A stretch of 64,000 nt of DNA from Anaerolinea sp. (GTDB lineage Bacteria > Chloroflexota > Anaerolineae > Anaerolineales > Anaerolineaceae). The notes beneath the pieces are model-generated. The model was given only the letters and a program-made list of their open reading frames with translations, made no database searches and was not told the DNA's origin. The stretch's first letter is position 1. Every line of letters starts with the position of its first letter. Of this stretch, positions 26,894 to 35,858 are shown piece by piece. The stretch is taken from contig JARKOV010000015.1 in the NCBI GenBank assembly GCA_029975965.1, forward strand, positions 61,324 through 125,323. The letters are read 5' to 3'. The position numbers and the translations under genes were made by a program.

Positions 26894-28282
26894 ATGATGA
26901 CAACTCTTTGGGAGGGTAAACGCGTGTTGGTCGTCGGCGCAGCCCGCCAGGGGCTTTCTCTGGCGCGCTATCTCAGCGCCTGTGACGCCCACGTCACCCT
27001 CAACGATCAGAACACTGCCGAGAAACTTGAGCATGCGCGCCAGGCCCTCGCCGGTTATCCGGTCGAATGGGTGTTGGGCGGTCACCCGATGGAATTGCTC
27101 GACCGGGTGGACCTGGTCTGCATCTCGGGCGGCGTGCCCCTCACCTTGCCGATCCTGGTCGAAGCTCGCCGGCGCGGCATCCCCCTCACCAACGATTCGC
27201 AGATCTTCATGGATGAGGTGCCCTGCCCGGTGGTTGGCATCACCGGTTCAGCCGGGAAGACCACCACGACGACCCTCGTGGGACGCATGGCTCAGGCAGC
27301 CATCCAGCCCCCGCGGCGCACCTGGGTGGGCGGCAACATCGGCACCCCGCTCATCGACAAGGTGGCTGAGATCCACGCGGAAGATCTCGTGATCCTTGAG
27401 CTATCCAGCTTCCAGCTCGAGCTGATGACCCGCTCGCCTCAAGTCGCCGCGGTGCTGAACATCACCCCTAACCACCTCGACCGCCACGGGACGATGCAGG
27501 CGTATACCGCCGCGAAAGCGCGCATCCTGGACTTCCAGGCAGCGAACGACGTTGCCATCCTCTGCCACGAGGACCCCGGTTCTTGGAGCCTTACGCAGCG
27601 CGTTCGGGGCAGGCTGGTGGCTTTCGGCCTTGCCCAGCCTCCCGGCGGCTGGCCCGGCACGTTCACCAAAGATGGCGCCTTTTATTTTACCGATGGCCTG
27701 GAAGAAGAGGCGTTGTTCCCAGAGCAGGTCAACGAGCTGCGCGGCGACCATAACCGGCTGAACGTGCTGGCAGCCTGCGCCATTGGGATCGCGACCGGAT
27801 TCTCCATCGAGGCGATGCGCGCCGGTGTGGCTGGCTTTCAGGGGGTTGACCACCGCCTGGAACTGGTCGGCGAATGGAAAGGCGTGCGCTGGTACAACGA
27901 CTCGATTGCCACTGCACCCGAACGCAGCATGGCGGCGATGCGCTCGTTTGATGAGCCGCTGGTGTTGATGCTCGGAGGGCGCGATAAAGACCTTCCCTGG
28001 CAAGACCTCGCTCAAATGGTGCACGAGCGGGTCGACCATCTCGTTGTGTTCGGCGAAGCGGCCGACAAAATTTGCCGCGCAATCGGTCCAATCGAGCAGG
28101 GCAGGCGGCCCTACACCTTACAGGTTTGCCCTGGGGTCGAGGCGGCTGTCAGCGCCGCCGCCAGCGTTGCCGAGCCGGGAAGCGTCGTTTTATTTTCGCC
28201 CGGCGGAACCAGTTTCGATGAATTCAAAGATTTCGAAGAGCGTGGGGAGCGTTTTATAAAATGGGTGAAAGCACTTTCGTAG
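26894..28282 (+). CDS. murD: UDP-N-acetylmuramoylalanine--D-glutamate ligase
   Basis: Adds D-Glu to UDP-MurNAc-L-Ala. It has 462 residues from the ATG at 26894, one base after the mraY stop. Features: RVLVVGAARQGLSLARYL, the P-loop VGITGSAGKTTTTTLVGRM, the WVGGNIGTPLI loop, LELSSFQLE, LNITPNHLDRHG, and YNDSIATAPERSMAAM. Ends inside the ftsW gene by 22 nt. Confidence 0.95.
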   Translation: MMTTLWEGKRVLVVGAARQGLSLARYLSACDAHVTLNDQNTAEKLEHARQALAGYPVEWVLGGHPMELLDRVDLVCISGGVPLTLPILVEARRRGIPLTNDSQIFMDEVPCPVVGITGSAGKTTTTTLVGRMAQAAIQPPRRTWVGGNIGTPLIDKVAEIHAEDLVILELSSFQLELMTRSPQVAAVLNITPNHLDRHGTMQAYTAAKARILDFQAANDVAILCHEDPGSWSLTQRVRGRLVAFGLAQPPGGWPGTFTKDGAFYFTDGLEEEALFPEQVNELRGDHNRLNVLAACAIGIATGFSIEAMRAGVAGFQGVDHRLELVGEWKGVRWYNDSIATAPERSMAAMRSFDEPLVLMLGGRDKDLPWQDLAQMVHERVDHLVVFGEAADKICRAIGPIEQGRRPYTLQVCPGVEAAVSAAASVAEPGSVVLFSPGGTSFDEFKDFEERGERFIKWVKALS

Positions 28283-29502
28283 ACCAATCGGTATGGCGCG
28301 GGGCTTCCCGCCAGTTGCGCACCGTCCGCCAGGGTGTAGATTTCGTCCTGGTCAGCGTCAGCGTCGCGCTGACCCTCTTTGGATTGCTGATGGTGTACTC
28401 TGCTGGGCCTAAATTCGCCAGCTACCTGGCAAAACCGTCCGATTACTTCCTCGTCCGCCAGTTGGTTTGGGCGTTCGTAGGACTCGCCACCGTGGTCATC
28501 ATGACCTTCATCAACTACCACATTTTTCAAAAGCTCACCGTGGTGATGATGGTTGCAACGATCATTGCCCTGTTCGCTGTGATGATCCTCGGCGAAGCGA
28601 CCCTGGGCTCGGTGCGCTCGATCCTCGGCGGTTCGATCCGCCCCTCCGAGCTGGCCAAACTGGTCACCATCATATACGTATCAGTCTGGTTGAACGCCAA
28701 ACGCGATGTGCTCAACGACATCTCCCTCGGGTTGATCCCGCTCGGATTCATCCTTGGATTCACCGCCATCTTGATCTTCCTCCAACCTGACCTTTCCGCG
28801 GCAATGACCGTCTTGCTGATGGGCGGGCTGTTGTTCTTCCTGGCCGGTGGGGCCTGGCGCCAAATCGGCATTGTCATCGCCATCGCCGTGCTGGTCGGGT
28901 GGATCGCCGTCAATGTCTACCCCACCGGGCGCACCCGTGTCACAGACTACATCACCGGGCTCCAGAACCCCTTGAGCGCCTCCTACCACGTGCGCCGCTC
29001 GCTGGAAGCCGTGATCAACGGCGGCCTCTTTGGGGTCGGCATCGGTCACTCCAGCACAAAATTTACCGGCCTGCCTGTCGCGCACACCGACTCGATTTTT
29101 GCCATCATCGCCGAGGAAGTCGGCTTGTTGGGCACAGCCGCGTTGATCCTGGCCTACCTGACCATCCTTTGGCGTGGCCTGACCATCGCGAAAAACGCGC
29201 CTGACCAGTTGGGCAGGTTGCTGGCAGCCGGAATCAGCATCTGGATCGTCCTGGAGGCGTTGATCAATATGGCGGTGATGGTCAACCTGTTGCCGCACGC
29301 CGGTAACGCGCTGCCTTTCATCAGTTATGGTGGCTCGAACCTGGTGATTACCCTCACCGGGGTGGGTATTTTATTGAATATCGGTCGCATGTCAGAAAAG
29401 AGCAAACAACAAGGAGGAAGCGTCTTTGCTTCGATTGTTAATTTGCGCTGGCGGGACGGGCGGCGGCGTGTATCCCGCCCTGTCCGTGCTGCACGCGCTT
29501 GA
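28261..29502 (+). CDS. ftsW: Septal glycan polymerase FtsW (SEDS family)
   Basis: SEDS peptidoglycan glycosyltransferase working with FtsI at the septum. It has 413 residues and about ten helices. Motifs: LTLFGLLMVYSAGP, RPSELAKLV (with IRPSELAK), LIFLQPDLSAAM, the extracellular loop with YHVRRSLEAVINGGLFGVGIG, HTDSIFAIIAEEVGLLG, and ALPFISYGGSNL. It starts 22 nt before the end of murD and overlaps murG by 77 nt, a larger overlap than elsewhere in the cluster. Confidence 0.93.
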   Translation: MGESTFVDQSVWRGASRQLRTVRQGVDFVLVSVSVALTLFGLLMVYSAGPKFASYLAKPSDYFLVRQLVWAFVGLATVVIMTFINYHIFQKLTVVMMVATIIALFAVMILGEATLGSVRSILGGSIRPSELAKLVTIIYVSVWLNAKRDVLNDISLGLIPLGFILGFTAILIFLQPDLSAAMTVLLMGGLLFFLAGGAWRQIGIVIAIAVLVGWIAVNVYPTGRTRVTDYITGLQNPLSASYHVRRSLEAVINGGLFGVGIGHSSTKFTGLPVAHTDSIFAIIAEEVGLLGTAALILAYLTILWRGLTIAKNAPDQLGRLLAAGISIWIVLEALINMAVMVNLLPHAGNALPFISYGGSNLVITLTGVGILLNIGRMSEKSKQQGGSVFASIVNLRWRDGRRRVSRPVRAARA

Positions 29503-30541
29503 GAAGGAGTTGGAATCCGTGCTGTGGGTTGGCGGTGAAGGCGGCATGGAAGCAGACCTGGTGAAACGGGCCGGGCTGACCTATGCGGCTATTCCGGCTG
29601 CCGGCGTCCATGGGGTGGGCGTTCGCGCCTTGCCAGGCAACCTGGCTCGCCTGGCGCGTGGCATGCTGGCCTCTCGCCGCATCCTGAACCAGTTCCATCC
29701 GCAGGTGCTGCTCTTCACCGGCGGGTACGTTGCGGTTCCCATGGCGGTCGCCGCCGGGAGGCGGGTGCCCAGCCTGCTCTATGTGCCCGATATCGAGCCG
29801 GGCCTGGCGCTGAAGACATTGGCGCGTTACTCCTCCACCATTTCCCTGACCGCTGAGCCATCGCGGGGTTATTTCACCCGTTCCCGCGCCCGCGTGGAAG
29901 TCACCGGTTACCCAACTCGCCCCGAGCTCTCAGGCTGGACGCGCGAGCGAGGGCGTTCGCTGCTCGGCCTGGCACCCGAGAGCAAAGTGGTGCTGGTCAC
30001 AGGCGGCAGCAAGGGCGCGCAGTCGATCAACCGCGCCCTGCTCGGCATCTTGCCCCGGCTGCTCGAGCTGGCTGAGGTGGTGCACATATCAGGACAGGGC
30101 AATTGGAGCGAAGTTGAAGCAGCGGCGGCCCAACTGCCTGGTCACATCGCCGGTCGTTATCATCCCCTGCCTTATCTGCACGAGATGGGCGCCGCGCTCG
30201 CCGCCGCCGATCTGGTGGTCTCTCGCGCCGGCGCTTCAACGCTGGGGGAGTACCCGCTCTTTGGGCTGCCCGCTGTCCTGGTCCCCTATCCTTACGCCTG
30301 GCGCTACCAGAAAGTCAACGCCGATTACCTGGTCAACCACGGCGCAGCCGTTTCGATCGAAAATGATGCGCTGGCCTTGCGCCTCCTGCCGTTGGTTCAC
30401 GACCTGCTTCTCGACGACGAGCGGCTGCTAAATATGAGATCTCAAATGGCCTCGCTGGCGCAGCCACAGGCAGCCGAAAAAATTGCTCGCCTGGTTAGCG
30501 AGCTGGCTGCTGGCTCACAGCCCACCGGAGGTGCCGCATGA
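29426..30541 (+). CDS. murG: UDP-GlcNAc--lipid I N-acetylglucosaminyltransferase
   Basis: Makes lipid II on the cytoplasmic face. It has 371 residues with a TTG start at 29426 preceded by AAGGAGG, all inside the ftsW gene. GT-B fold: LLICAGGTGGGVYPALSVL, FTGGYVAVPMAVAAGRR, VTGYPTRPEL, VTGGSKGAQSINRALLGIL, the acceptor-side region DLVVSRAGASTLGEYPLFGLP, and KVNADYLVNHGAA. The histidine of the usual GGT(G)GH loop is replaced (GGTGGGVYP). Confidence 0.92.
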   Translation: MLRLLICAGGTGGGVYPALSVLHALEKELESVLWVGGEGGMEADLVKRAGLTYAAIPAAGVHGVGVRALPGNLARLARGMLASRRILNQFHPQVLLFTGGYVAVPMAVAAGRRVPSLLYVPDIEPGLALKTLARYSSTISLTAEPSRGYFTRSRARVEVTGYPTRPELSGWTRERGRSLLGLAPESKVVLVTGGSKGAQSINRALLGILPRLLELAEVVHISGQGNWSEVEAAAAQLPGHIAGRYHPLPYLHEMGAALAAADLVVSRAGASTLGEYPLFGLPAVLVPYPYAWRYQKVNADYLVNHGAAVSIENDALALRLLPLVHDLLLDDERLLNMRSQMASLAQPQAAEKIARLVSELAAGSQPTGGAA

Positions 30542-31074
30542 TTGGCCTGAGTACCATCTTCTGGATGTTTGTGATCCTCTTCGGCATCATCGGCGCGATG
30601 CGCGGCTGGGCCAAGGAGCTTTTGGTGACCTTCAGCGGTGTGCTGGCTTTATTCATTCTCAGCGTGCTCGAAACGTATGTGCCATTCGTCAGCCAGAACC
30701 TGCGCCAGAACCCGGCCACGCTCTTCTGGCTCCGCGTCGTGTTGCTCTTCGGTCTGGTTTTCTTCGGTTACCAGTCACCCAACCTGCAGCGCCTGGCTGC
30801 AACCAACCGCTTTGCCCGTGAAAAGCTGCAGGATTACTTGTTGGGCTTCATCATGGGCATGTTGAACGCTTACATCTTCATTGGTACCTTGTGGTGGTTC
30901 CTCAACGACGCCGGGTACCCCTGGACCTTTATCTCGCCGCCAGACCCCAACACGCCTCAAGGAGTGGCCGCCCTGGATTTGATCAAGCGCCTGCCACCCG
31001 TCTGGCTGAAACCGCCAACGGTGTTTTTCGCTGTGGCGCTCGCCTTTGCTTTTGTGATCGTCGTTTTCTTGTAG
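30538..31074 (+). CDS. CvpA-like multi-pass membrane protein
   Basis: 178 residues with four probable helices: STIFWMFVILFGIIGAMRGW at the start, VTFSGVLALFILSVLETYV, TLFWLRVVLLFGLVFFGY, and a C-terminal FFAVALAFAFVIVVFL. The first helix followed by GAMRGWAKELLVTFSGVLAL resembles CvpA (G-x-x-R-G-x-x-K-E), a family linked elsewhere to colicin V production and envelope stress. The ATG overlaps the murG stop, with GGAGG upstream. Its placement inside a cell-wall cluster between murG and murC is unusual and hints at a division or envelope role, which is inference. Confidence 0.72.
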   Translation: MIGLSTIFWMFVILFGIIGAMRGWAKELLVTFSGVLALFILSVLETYVPFVSQNLRQNPATLFWLRVVLLFGLVFFGYQSPNLQRLAATNRFAREKLQDYLLGFIMGMLNAYIFIGTLWWFLNDAGYPWTFISPPDPNTPQGVAALDLIKRLPPVWLKPPTVFFAVALAFAFVIVVFL

Positions 31075-31093
31075 AAGGGATTTGAGGTAAGGA

Positions 31094-32476
31094 ATGCAAC
31101 GGGTGCATCTGATCGGGATCGGTGGAACAGGCCTTAGCGCCATTGCCCGCGTGCTTGCGGAGCAAGGCGTGCCGGTGTCTGGCTCCGACCGCGCGCTCTC
31201 CCCGCTGGCCAGGGATCTGGTCGCAGCCGGGATACCCGTTGCCATTGGTCATGCTGCCGGGAATGTCGCCGGAGCCGGCCTCGTGGTGCGCTCCTCCGCT
31301 GTGCCCGACGACAATCCCGAGGTGGTCGCTGCGCATCAAGCCGGCATCCCGGTGCTCAAGCGCGCGGAATTCCTCGATCGTTTGCTGGCCGGCAAAGAAG
31401 TGATTGCGGTCGCCGGCACCCACGGCAAAACGACCACGACCGCCATGGTCGCCTGGATGCTTTCCAGCCTCGGCAAGGACCCATCCTATATCGTGGGCGG
31501 CGTCGTGCGCGACCTGGGCAGCAACGCGCACGCAGGAAAGGGCAGCGCATTTGTAATTGAGGCCGACGAATACGACTTCATGTTCCTCGGGTTGAATCCA
31601 AAGCTGGCTGTGGTCACTTACCTGGAGCACGATCACCCGGACTGTTTCCCCACGCTGGATTCCTACCGGTTGGCTTTCGAGCAGTTCGTCAGCCAGGTTC
31701 AGCCGGGGGGCGCCTTATTCGTCAACGGAGACCAACCCGAGACATTCGAGCTGGCCTTCGCCGCCCCCCAGGGTGTTCTGGCCTCCACCTATGCCCTGCA
31801 CGCCGCAGCTCATTACCGCATCGGCGACGCATCGCCCAATGCGCAGGGCGGGTTCAGCGGAACAGCCCTGCACCAGGGACGCGTGCTTGCCCGCCTGGAC
31901 TTGCAGGTCCCTGGCGAGCACAACCTGTCCAATGCGTTGGCCGCGCTGGCGGTTGCCCACAACCTCGGTCTCGACCTGGATCAAGCCGCCGATGCGCTCA
32001 ACCGTTACAGCGGCAGCGGACGCCGCTTCGAGGTCCTGGGTGAGGCCAACGGGGTCACCGTCATTGATGACTATGCGCATCACCCGACCGAGATCGCCGC
32101 CACGCTGGCAGCCGCTCGCGCACGCTATCCTCAACGGCGGATATGGGCGGTGTGGCAGCCGCACACGTACACCCGTACCCTGACGCTCATGGACCGCTTC
32201 CAGAACGCCTTTGCCGATGCAGACCGGGTCATCGTTACCGAGATTTACGCCGCGCGTGAGAGCACCGAGCCATTTTCTGCCGCACGGGTGGTGGAAGGCA
32301 TGTCACACACGGCTGCGCAGTTCATCCCAGACCTGGATGAGGTCACCCAGACGCTGCTCCGGCAGCTTCAACCTGGCGATGTCATCCTGGTCTTATCTGC
32401 CGGAGACGCCGACCGAATCAGTGCGGGCGTCCTGGCCGGGCTTCAAGCGAAAACGCATGAACACGGAGGTCACTAA
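31094..32476 (+). CDS. murC: UDP-N-acetylmuramate--L-alanine ligase
   Basis: Adds L-Ala to UDP-MurNAc. It has 460 residues. N-terminal VHLIGIGGTGLSAIARVL, SGSDRALSPL, P-loop VIAVAGTHGKTTTTAMVAW, EADEYDFMFL, LEHDHPDCFPT, IDDYAHHPTEIAATL, and WQPHTYTRT. The start at 31094 has AGGTAAGG in front. Confidence 0.96.
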   Translation: MQRVHLIGIGGTGLSAIARVLAEQGVPVSGSDRALSPLARDLVAAGIPVAIGHAAGNVAGAGLVVRSSAVPDDNPEVVAAHQAGIPVLKRAEFLDRLLAGKEVIAVAGTHGKTTTTAMVAWMLSSLGKDPSYIVGGVVRDLGSNAHAGKGSAFVIEADEYDFMFLGLNPKLAVVTYLEHDHPDCFPTLDSYRLAFEQFVSQVQPGGALFVNGDQPETFELAFAAPQGVLASTYALHAAAHYRIGDASPNAQGGFSGTALHQGRVLARLDLQVPGEHNLSNALAALAVAHNLGLDLDQAADALNRYSGSGRRFEVLGEANGVTVIDDYAHHPTEIAATLAAARARYPQRRIWAVWQPHTYTRTLTLMDRFQNAFADADRVIVTEIYAARESTEPFSAARVVEGMSHTAAQFIPDLDEVTQTLLRQLQPGDVILVLSAGDADRISAGVLAGLQAKTHEHGGH

Positions 32477-32477
32477 G

Positions 32478-32678
32478 ATGGCACCCTCGAAGAATCTGAA
32501 ACACACCTACCAGCTCGAGCTGCAAACGCTGCCCATCCAGCTTGTGCCCCCCGACCCGCTCCAACCTGGCTCGCGCAGCAAGGGTGGCACGCAGTCTGCC
32601 CCGGTGACCCTACCCGCGCAGCCAGACCTGGAGCGCGAGGTGGTGGATAAGTTGATCTCGAAGATCAAGAGGATCTGA
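32478..32678 (+). CDS. 66-residue hypothetical protein between murC and murB
   Basis: The ATG at 32478 is one base after the murC stop and follows CGGAGGTCACTAAG, a good ribosome binding site. The protein is polar and proline rich in the middle (IQLVPPDPLQPGSRSKGG), with a basic/hydrophobic C-terminal helix (LEREVVDKLISKIKRI). No signal, no Cys. It fills a gap in the operon with the same base composition and spacing as its neighbours, so it is probably expressed. I do not recognise it. Confidence 0.65.
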   Translation: MAPSKNLKHTYQLELQTLPIQLVPPDPLQPGSRSKGGTQSAPVTLPAQPDLEREVVDKLISKIKRI

Positions 32679-32690
32679 TCGGAAAACCGG

Positions 32691-33638
32691 ATGAAAGGTA
32701 AAACCCTTCCCATCGCCCGCTTGCGCGAAGTATTTGGCGAAGCGCTCCAGGAGAACGCCGTTCTCGCCAATTACACCACCGCGCACGTCGGCGGCCCGGC
32801 TGCCGCCCTCCTCCCGGTGCACACCGCCGTGGAGCTGGAGCGGGCTGCCTGCGCGCTGTGGGAAATCGGCACGCCTTTCTTTGTCCTTGGCAGCGGTTCC
32901 AACGTGCTGGTCAGCGATGACGGCTACGCCGGCGTCGTGGTGGTCAACCGCGCCCGCAATATCAAAATCGACCTGCACCACGAGCAGCCTGCCGTGTGGG
33001 CCGAATCCGGTGCCAACATCGGCAGCGTAGCGCGCCAGGCAGCTTTGCGGGGCTTGAGCGGGATGGAATGGGCTGCCACCATCCCCGGAACGGTCGGCGG
33101 CGCGGTGTATGGCAACGCTGGGGCACATGGCGGCGACATGGCAGGCAGCTTATTGCTGGCAGAAATCTTGCACCCCAAGGGGAAAGAAGAGTGGTCTGTT
33201 GAGCGCCTGGAATATGCCTACCGCAGCAGCGCACTCAAGCGCAGTTCCGGGACAGCCATCATCCTCTCGGCCCGCATGAAACTGAGCCGCAGCACCCCAG
33301 CCGAAGTCCAGGCGCGCATCGACGAATTTTCCGCCCGCCGCCGAAACACCCAGCCCCCTGGGGCGAGCATGGGCTCCATGTTCAAGAACCCCCCTGGCGA
33401 TTTCGCCGGGCGGCTGATCGAAGCGGCGGGGCTCAAGGGCAAGCACATGGGCGATGCGCAAATCAGCCCTCACCACGCCAACTTCTTCATCAACCGCGGG
33501 CGCGCTACCGCAACGGACATCGGTAAGCTGATTGCCCTGGCTCAGCAAACCGTTCAAGAGAAATTCGGCGTCCGCCTTGAGTTGGAGATTGAATTGATTG
33601 GAAATTGGCCGGCTGAGTTAAGCCGGGGAAACTCTTAA
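32691..33638 (+). CDS. murB: UDP-N-acetylmuramate dehydrogenase
   Basis: FAD- and NADPH-dependent reduction of UDP-GlcNAc-enolpyruvate to UDP-MurNAc. It has 315 residues, the short type II form. Landmarks: NYTTAHVGGPAAALLPV, the FAD loop FFVLGSGSNVLVSDDGYAG, GLSGMEWAATIPGTVGGAVYG with the next residues NAGAHGG, YAYRSSALK, and GSMFKNPPGDFAGRLIEAAG. The final LELEIELIGNW matches the family end. Confidence 0.95.
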   Translation: MKGKTLPIARLREVFGEALQENAVLANYTTAHVGGPAAALLPVHTAVELERAACALWEIGTPFFVLGSGSNVLVSDDGYAGVVVVNRARNIKIDLHHEQPAVWAESGANIGSVARQAALRGLSGMEWAATIPGTVGGAVYGNAGAHGGDMAGSLLLAEILHPKGKEEWSVERLEYAYRSSALKRSSGTAIILSARMKLSRSTPAEVQARIDEFSARRRNTQPPGASMGSMFKNPPGDFAGRLIEAAGLKGKHMGDAQISPHHANFFINRGRATATDIGKLIALAQQTVQEKFGVRLELEIELIGNWPAELSRGNS

Positions 33639-34756
33639 TGGAGCAGTCGATGCAGCGCAAATTGCGTTTAGGGATCATTTTCGGAGGCCGCTCAGGCGAA
33701 CATGACGTGTCGCTCATGTCGTCTCGTTCGGTTTTATCGGTGCTCGATCCCCAAAAATATGAAGTGATCCAGATCGGCATCACCCGCCAGGGAGCCTGGG
33801 TCACCGGCGAGAATGTCTGGGCGGCGCTCGACTCCGGCGACCCGGCGGAGCTGCCCACCGCGGTGTTCCTCGCCCAGCCCGGCGCGGCGGTGCTGTACGC
33901 AAAGCGCGGTGATCACCTGGAGCCGGTCAGCGAGCTGGATGTGATCTTCCCGGTCTTGCATGGCACTTACGGCGAAGACGGCACGCTGCAGGGGCTGCTC
34001 GAGATGGCCGACGTGGCTTATGTGGGCGCCGGCGTGCTCGGATCATCCGTAGGAATGGATAAGGCGCTCTTCAAAGATGTGATGCGCGCCAACGGCTTGC
34101 CCGTGGTCGAATCGGTGCTGGTCACCCGGCGCGAGGTCGAAACCGACCTGGAAGGTGTGATTGCCAGGGCTGAGACACTCGGCTATCCGCTGTTTACCAA
34201 GCCGGCCAACCTGGGATCCTCGGTCGGGATCACCAAATGCCACGGTCGCTCCGACTTGCTCGAAGGATTGCAAGAGGCCGCCCGCTTTGACCGCCGCGTG
34301 CTGATCGAGCGAGGTGTGCCAAACGCGCGCGAAATCGAGGTGTCGGTGCTCGGAAACGACGAACCGGTCGCCTCGATCCCCGGCGAAGTCCGGCCCGGTG
34401 ACGAATTTTACAGTTATGAAGCCAAGTACATCATGGACAACTCTGAGCTGATCGTGCCTGCCGAGCTGCCGCCAGACATGGTCGAACGCCTGCGCCAGCT
34501 TGCCGTCCGCGCCTATCGCGCCATCGATTGCGCCGGCCTTGCCCGTTGCGATTTTCTTCTCGACGGCCAGAGCGGCGAGGTGTTCATCAGTGAGATTAAC
34601 ACCATCCCCGGCTTCACCAAGATCTCCATGTACCCCAAACTTTGGGAAGCCAGTGGATTACCTTATCGAAATTTAGTAGATCGTTTGATCGAGCTGGCGA
34701 TAGAGCGCAAGGCCGACCGCGACCGTACCGAACGCCAGTTTAGGAGGGGATCATGA
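33638..34756 (+). CDS. ddl: D-alanine--D-alanine ligase
   Basis: ATP-grasp enzyme making D-Ala-D-Ala for MurF. It has 372 residues. LGIIFGGRSGEHDVSLMSS at the N-terminus, FPVLHGTYGEDGTLQGLLE, YVGAGVLGSSVGMDKALFK, PLFTKPANLGSSVGITK, and CDFLLDGQSGEVFISEINTI are all present. Phe in place of Tyr is not obvious at the specificity loop, so resistance to vancomycin cannot be inferred. Start overlaps the murB stop (TAATG). Confidence 0.95.
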   Translation: MEQSMQRKLRLGIIFGGRSGEHDVSLMSSRSVLSVLDPQKYEVIQIGITRQGAWVTGENVWAALDSGDPAELPTAVFLAQPGAAVLYAKRGDHLEPVSELDVIFPVLHGTYGEDGTLQGLLEMADVAYVGAGVLGSSVGMDKALFKDVMRANGLPVVESVLVTRREVETDLEGVIARAETLGYPLFTKPANLGSSVGITKCHGRSDLLEGLQEAARFDRRVLIERGVPNAREIEVSVLGNDEPVASIPGEVRPGDEFYSYEAKYIMDNSELIVPAELPPDMVERLRQLAVRAYRAIDCAGLARCDFLLDGQSGEVFISEINTIPGFTKISMYPKLWEASGLPYRNLVDRLIELAIERKADRDRTERQFRRGS

Positions 34757-35853
34757 GACGGAACGAGAAGAACGAAACCAGTCGCGCAGAGGGTCTGCGC
34801 CAGCGAAGATCACAGGCCAGCCAGCAGCAGATTCGCGGAGCGACCCAGAGGATCAGCGGTGCAACGCCACGCGCAGGCGGCAGGACCCCGACGCGCACCG
34901 CCGACTCGCGGCGCGCAGCCACCCCCACCCCATCACGCCCGGTGGTGGTGCGCAACGCCACTTTTGGCATGCCCATTCACCGCCAGGTTGCGACCACCAA
35001 CCCGCGCCGCACCTATTATGTCGCACTAAGCTCACCTGGCACCGAGATGCGCCTGCCCGCGATTCCCACCATCCGGCCTGGGTGGCGCTTATTGTCCGCG
35101 ACCATCGCCTTGCTGGCCGGAATCGGTCTATTCTCCCTGGTGTTTTCGCCCTTCTTCCACATCGGAGCGCTCAACATCAACGGGCTGGAGCGGCTCACGC
35201 TGTCGGAGATCGAGGCGGTGGTCGATATCGAAAATCTTTCCATTGTCGAGGCCAACCCGGTAGAAATCAAAGAGCAGCTCATCGCGCGCTTCCCCGGCCT
35301 CGAATCGGTTGAGGTGCAGGTCAGTCTGCCCACCAGCGTGACCTTGAATGTCAAAGAGAGGGCCCCGGTCATGGTCTGGAAACAGGGCGACGACGTCCAA
35401 TGGATCGACCAAAACGGCGTTCTCTTCCCGCCCAACGGTGAGGTGGAAGGCCTGGTCAGCATCAGCTCGCCCGAGAAACCCCCGGTGGTGCTTGCACAGA
35501 CGCCCGTCGATAGGGCAACTGAGGAAGCTACGGCAGCCGAGGAAGGCGGCGCTCGGCTGGCCAAACCGGTCGATCTGGGCCCGGCCAGGCTGGACCCCAC
35601 CCTGTTCGAGACCGCAATGAAATTGGCAACCCATCTCCCGGCCGGAACGCCGCTGGTCTTTCTGGAGAGCGAGGGCCTGGGTTGGGAAGCCCCTTCCGGT
35701 TGTGATATTTTCGTGGGGAGCGACCTCAGCCGCCTGGATGTGAAAATTGCCGCCGTGCAGGTCATCGAAGAAAAACTCAGCCAGCAGGGCATCTCGGCTG
35801 AGCTGATCAATGCCCGCAATCTGGACGCACCCTATTATCGAGTGGAGCAGTAA
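34753..35853 (+). CDS. ftsQ: Cell division protein FtsQ/DivIB (POTRA domain)
   Basis: Bitopic division protein that scaffolds FtsL and FtsW-FtsI. It has 366 residues, longer than usual because of a 110-residue cytoplasmic tail rich in Arg, Thr, Ala and Pro. One helix (WRLLSATIALLAGIGLFSLVF) is followed by a POTRA domain (FHIGALNINGLERLTLSEIEAV) and the FtsQ beta domain (LPTSVTLNVKERAPVMVWKQ, WIDQNGVLFPP). The ATG overlaps the ddl stop and follows AGGAGGGG. Confidence 0.88.
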   Translation: MRRNEKNETSRAEGLRQRRSQASQQQIRGATQRISGATPRAGGRTPTRTADSRRAATPTPSRPVVVRNATFGMPIHRQVATTNPRRTYYVALSSPGTEMRLPAIPTIRPGWRLLSATIALLAGIGLFSLVFSPFFHIGALNINGLERLTLSEIEAVVDIENLSIVEANPVEIKEQLIARFPGLESVEVQVSLPTSVTLNVKERAPVMVWKQGDDVQWIDQNGVLFPPNGEVEGLVSISSPEKPPVVLAQTPVDRATEEATAAEEGGARLAKPVDLGPARLDPTLFETAMKLATHLPAGTPLVFLESEGLGWEAPSGCDIFVGSDLSRLDVKIAAVQVIEEKLSQQGISAELINARNLDAPYYRVEQ

Positions 35854-35858
35854 AGCCC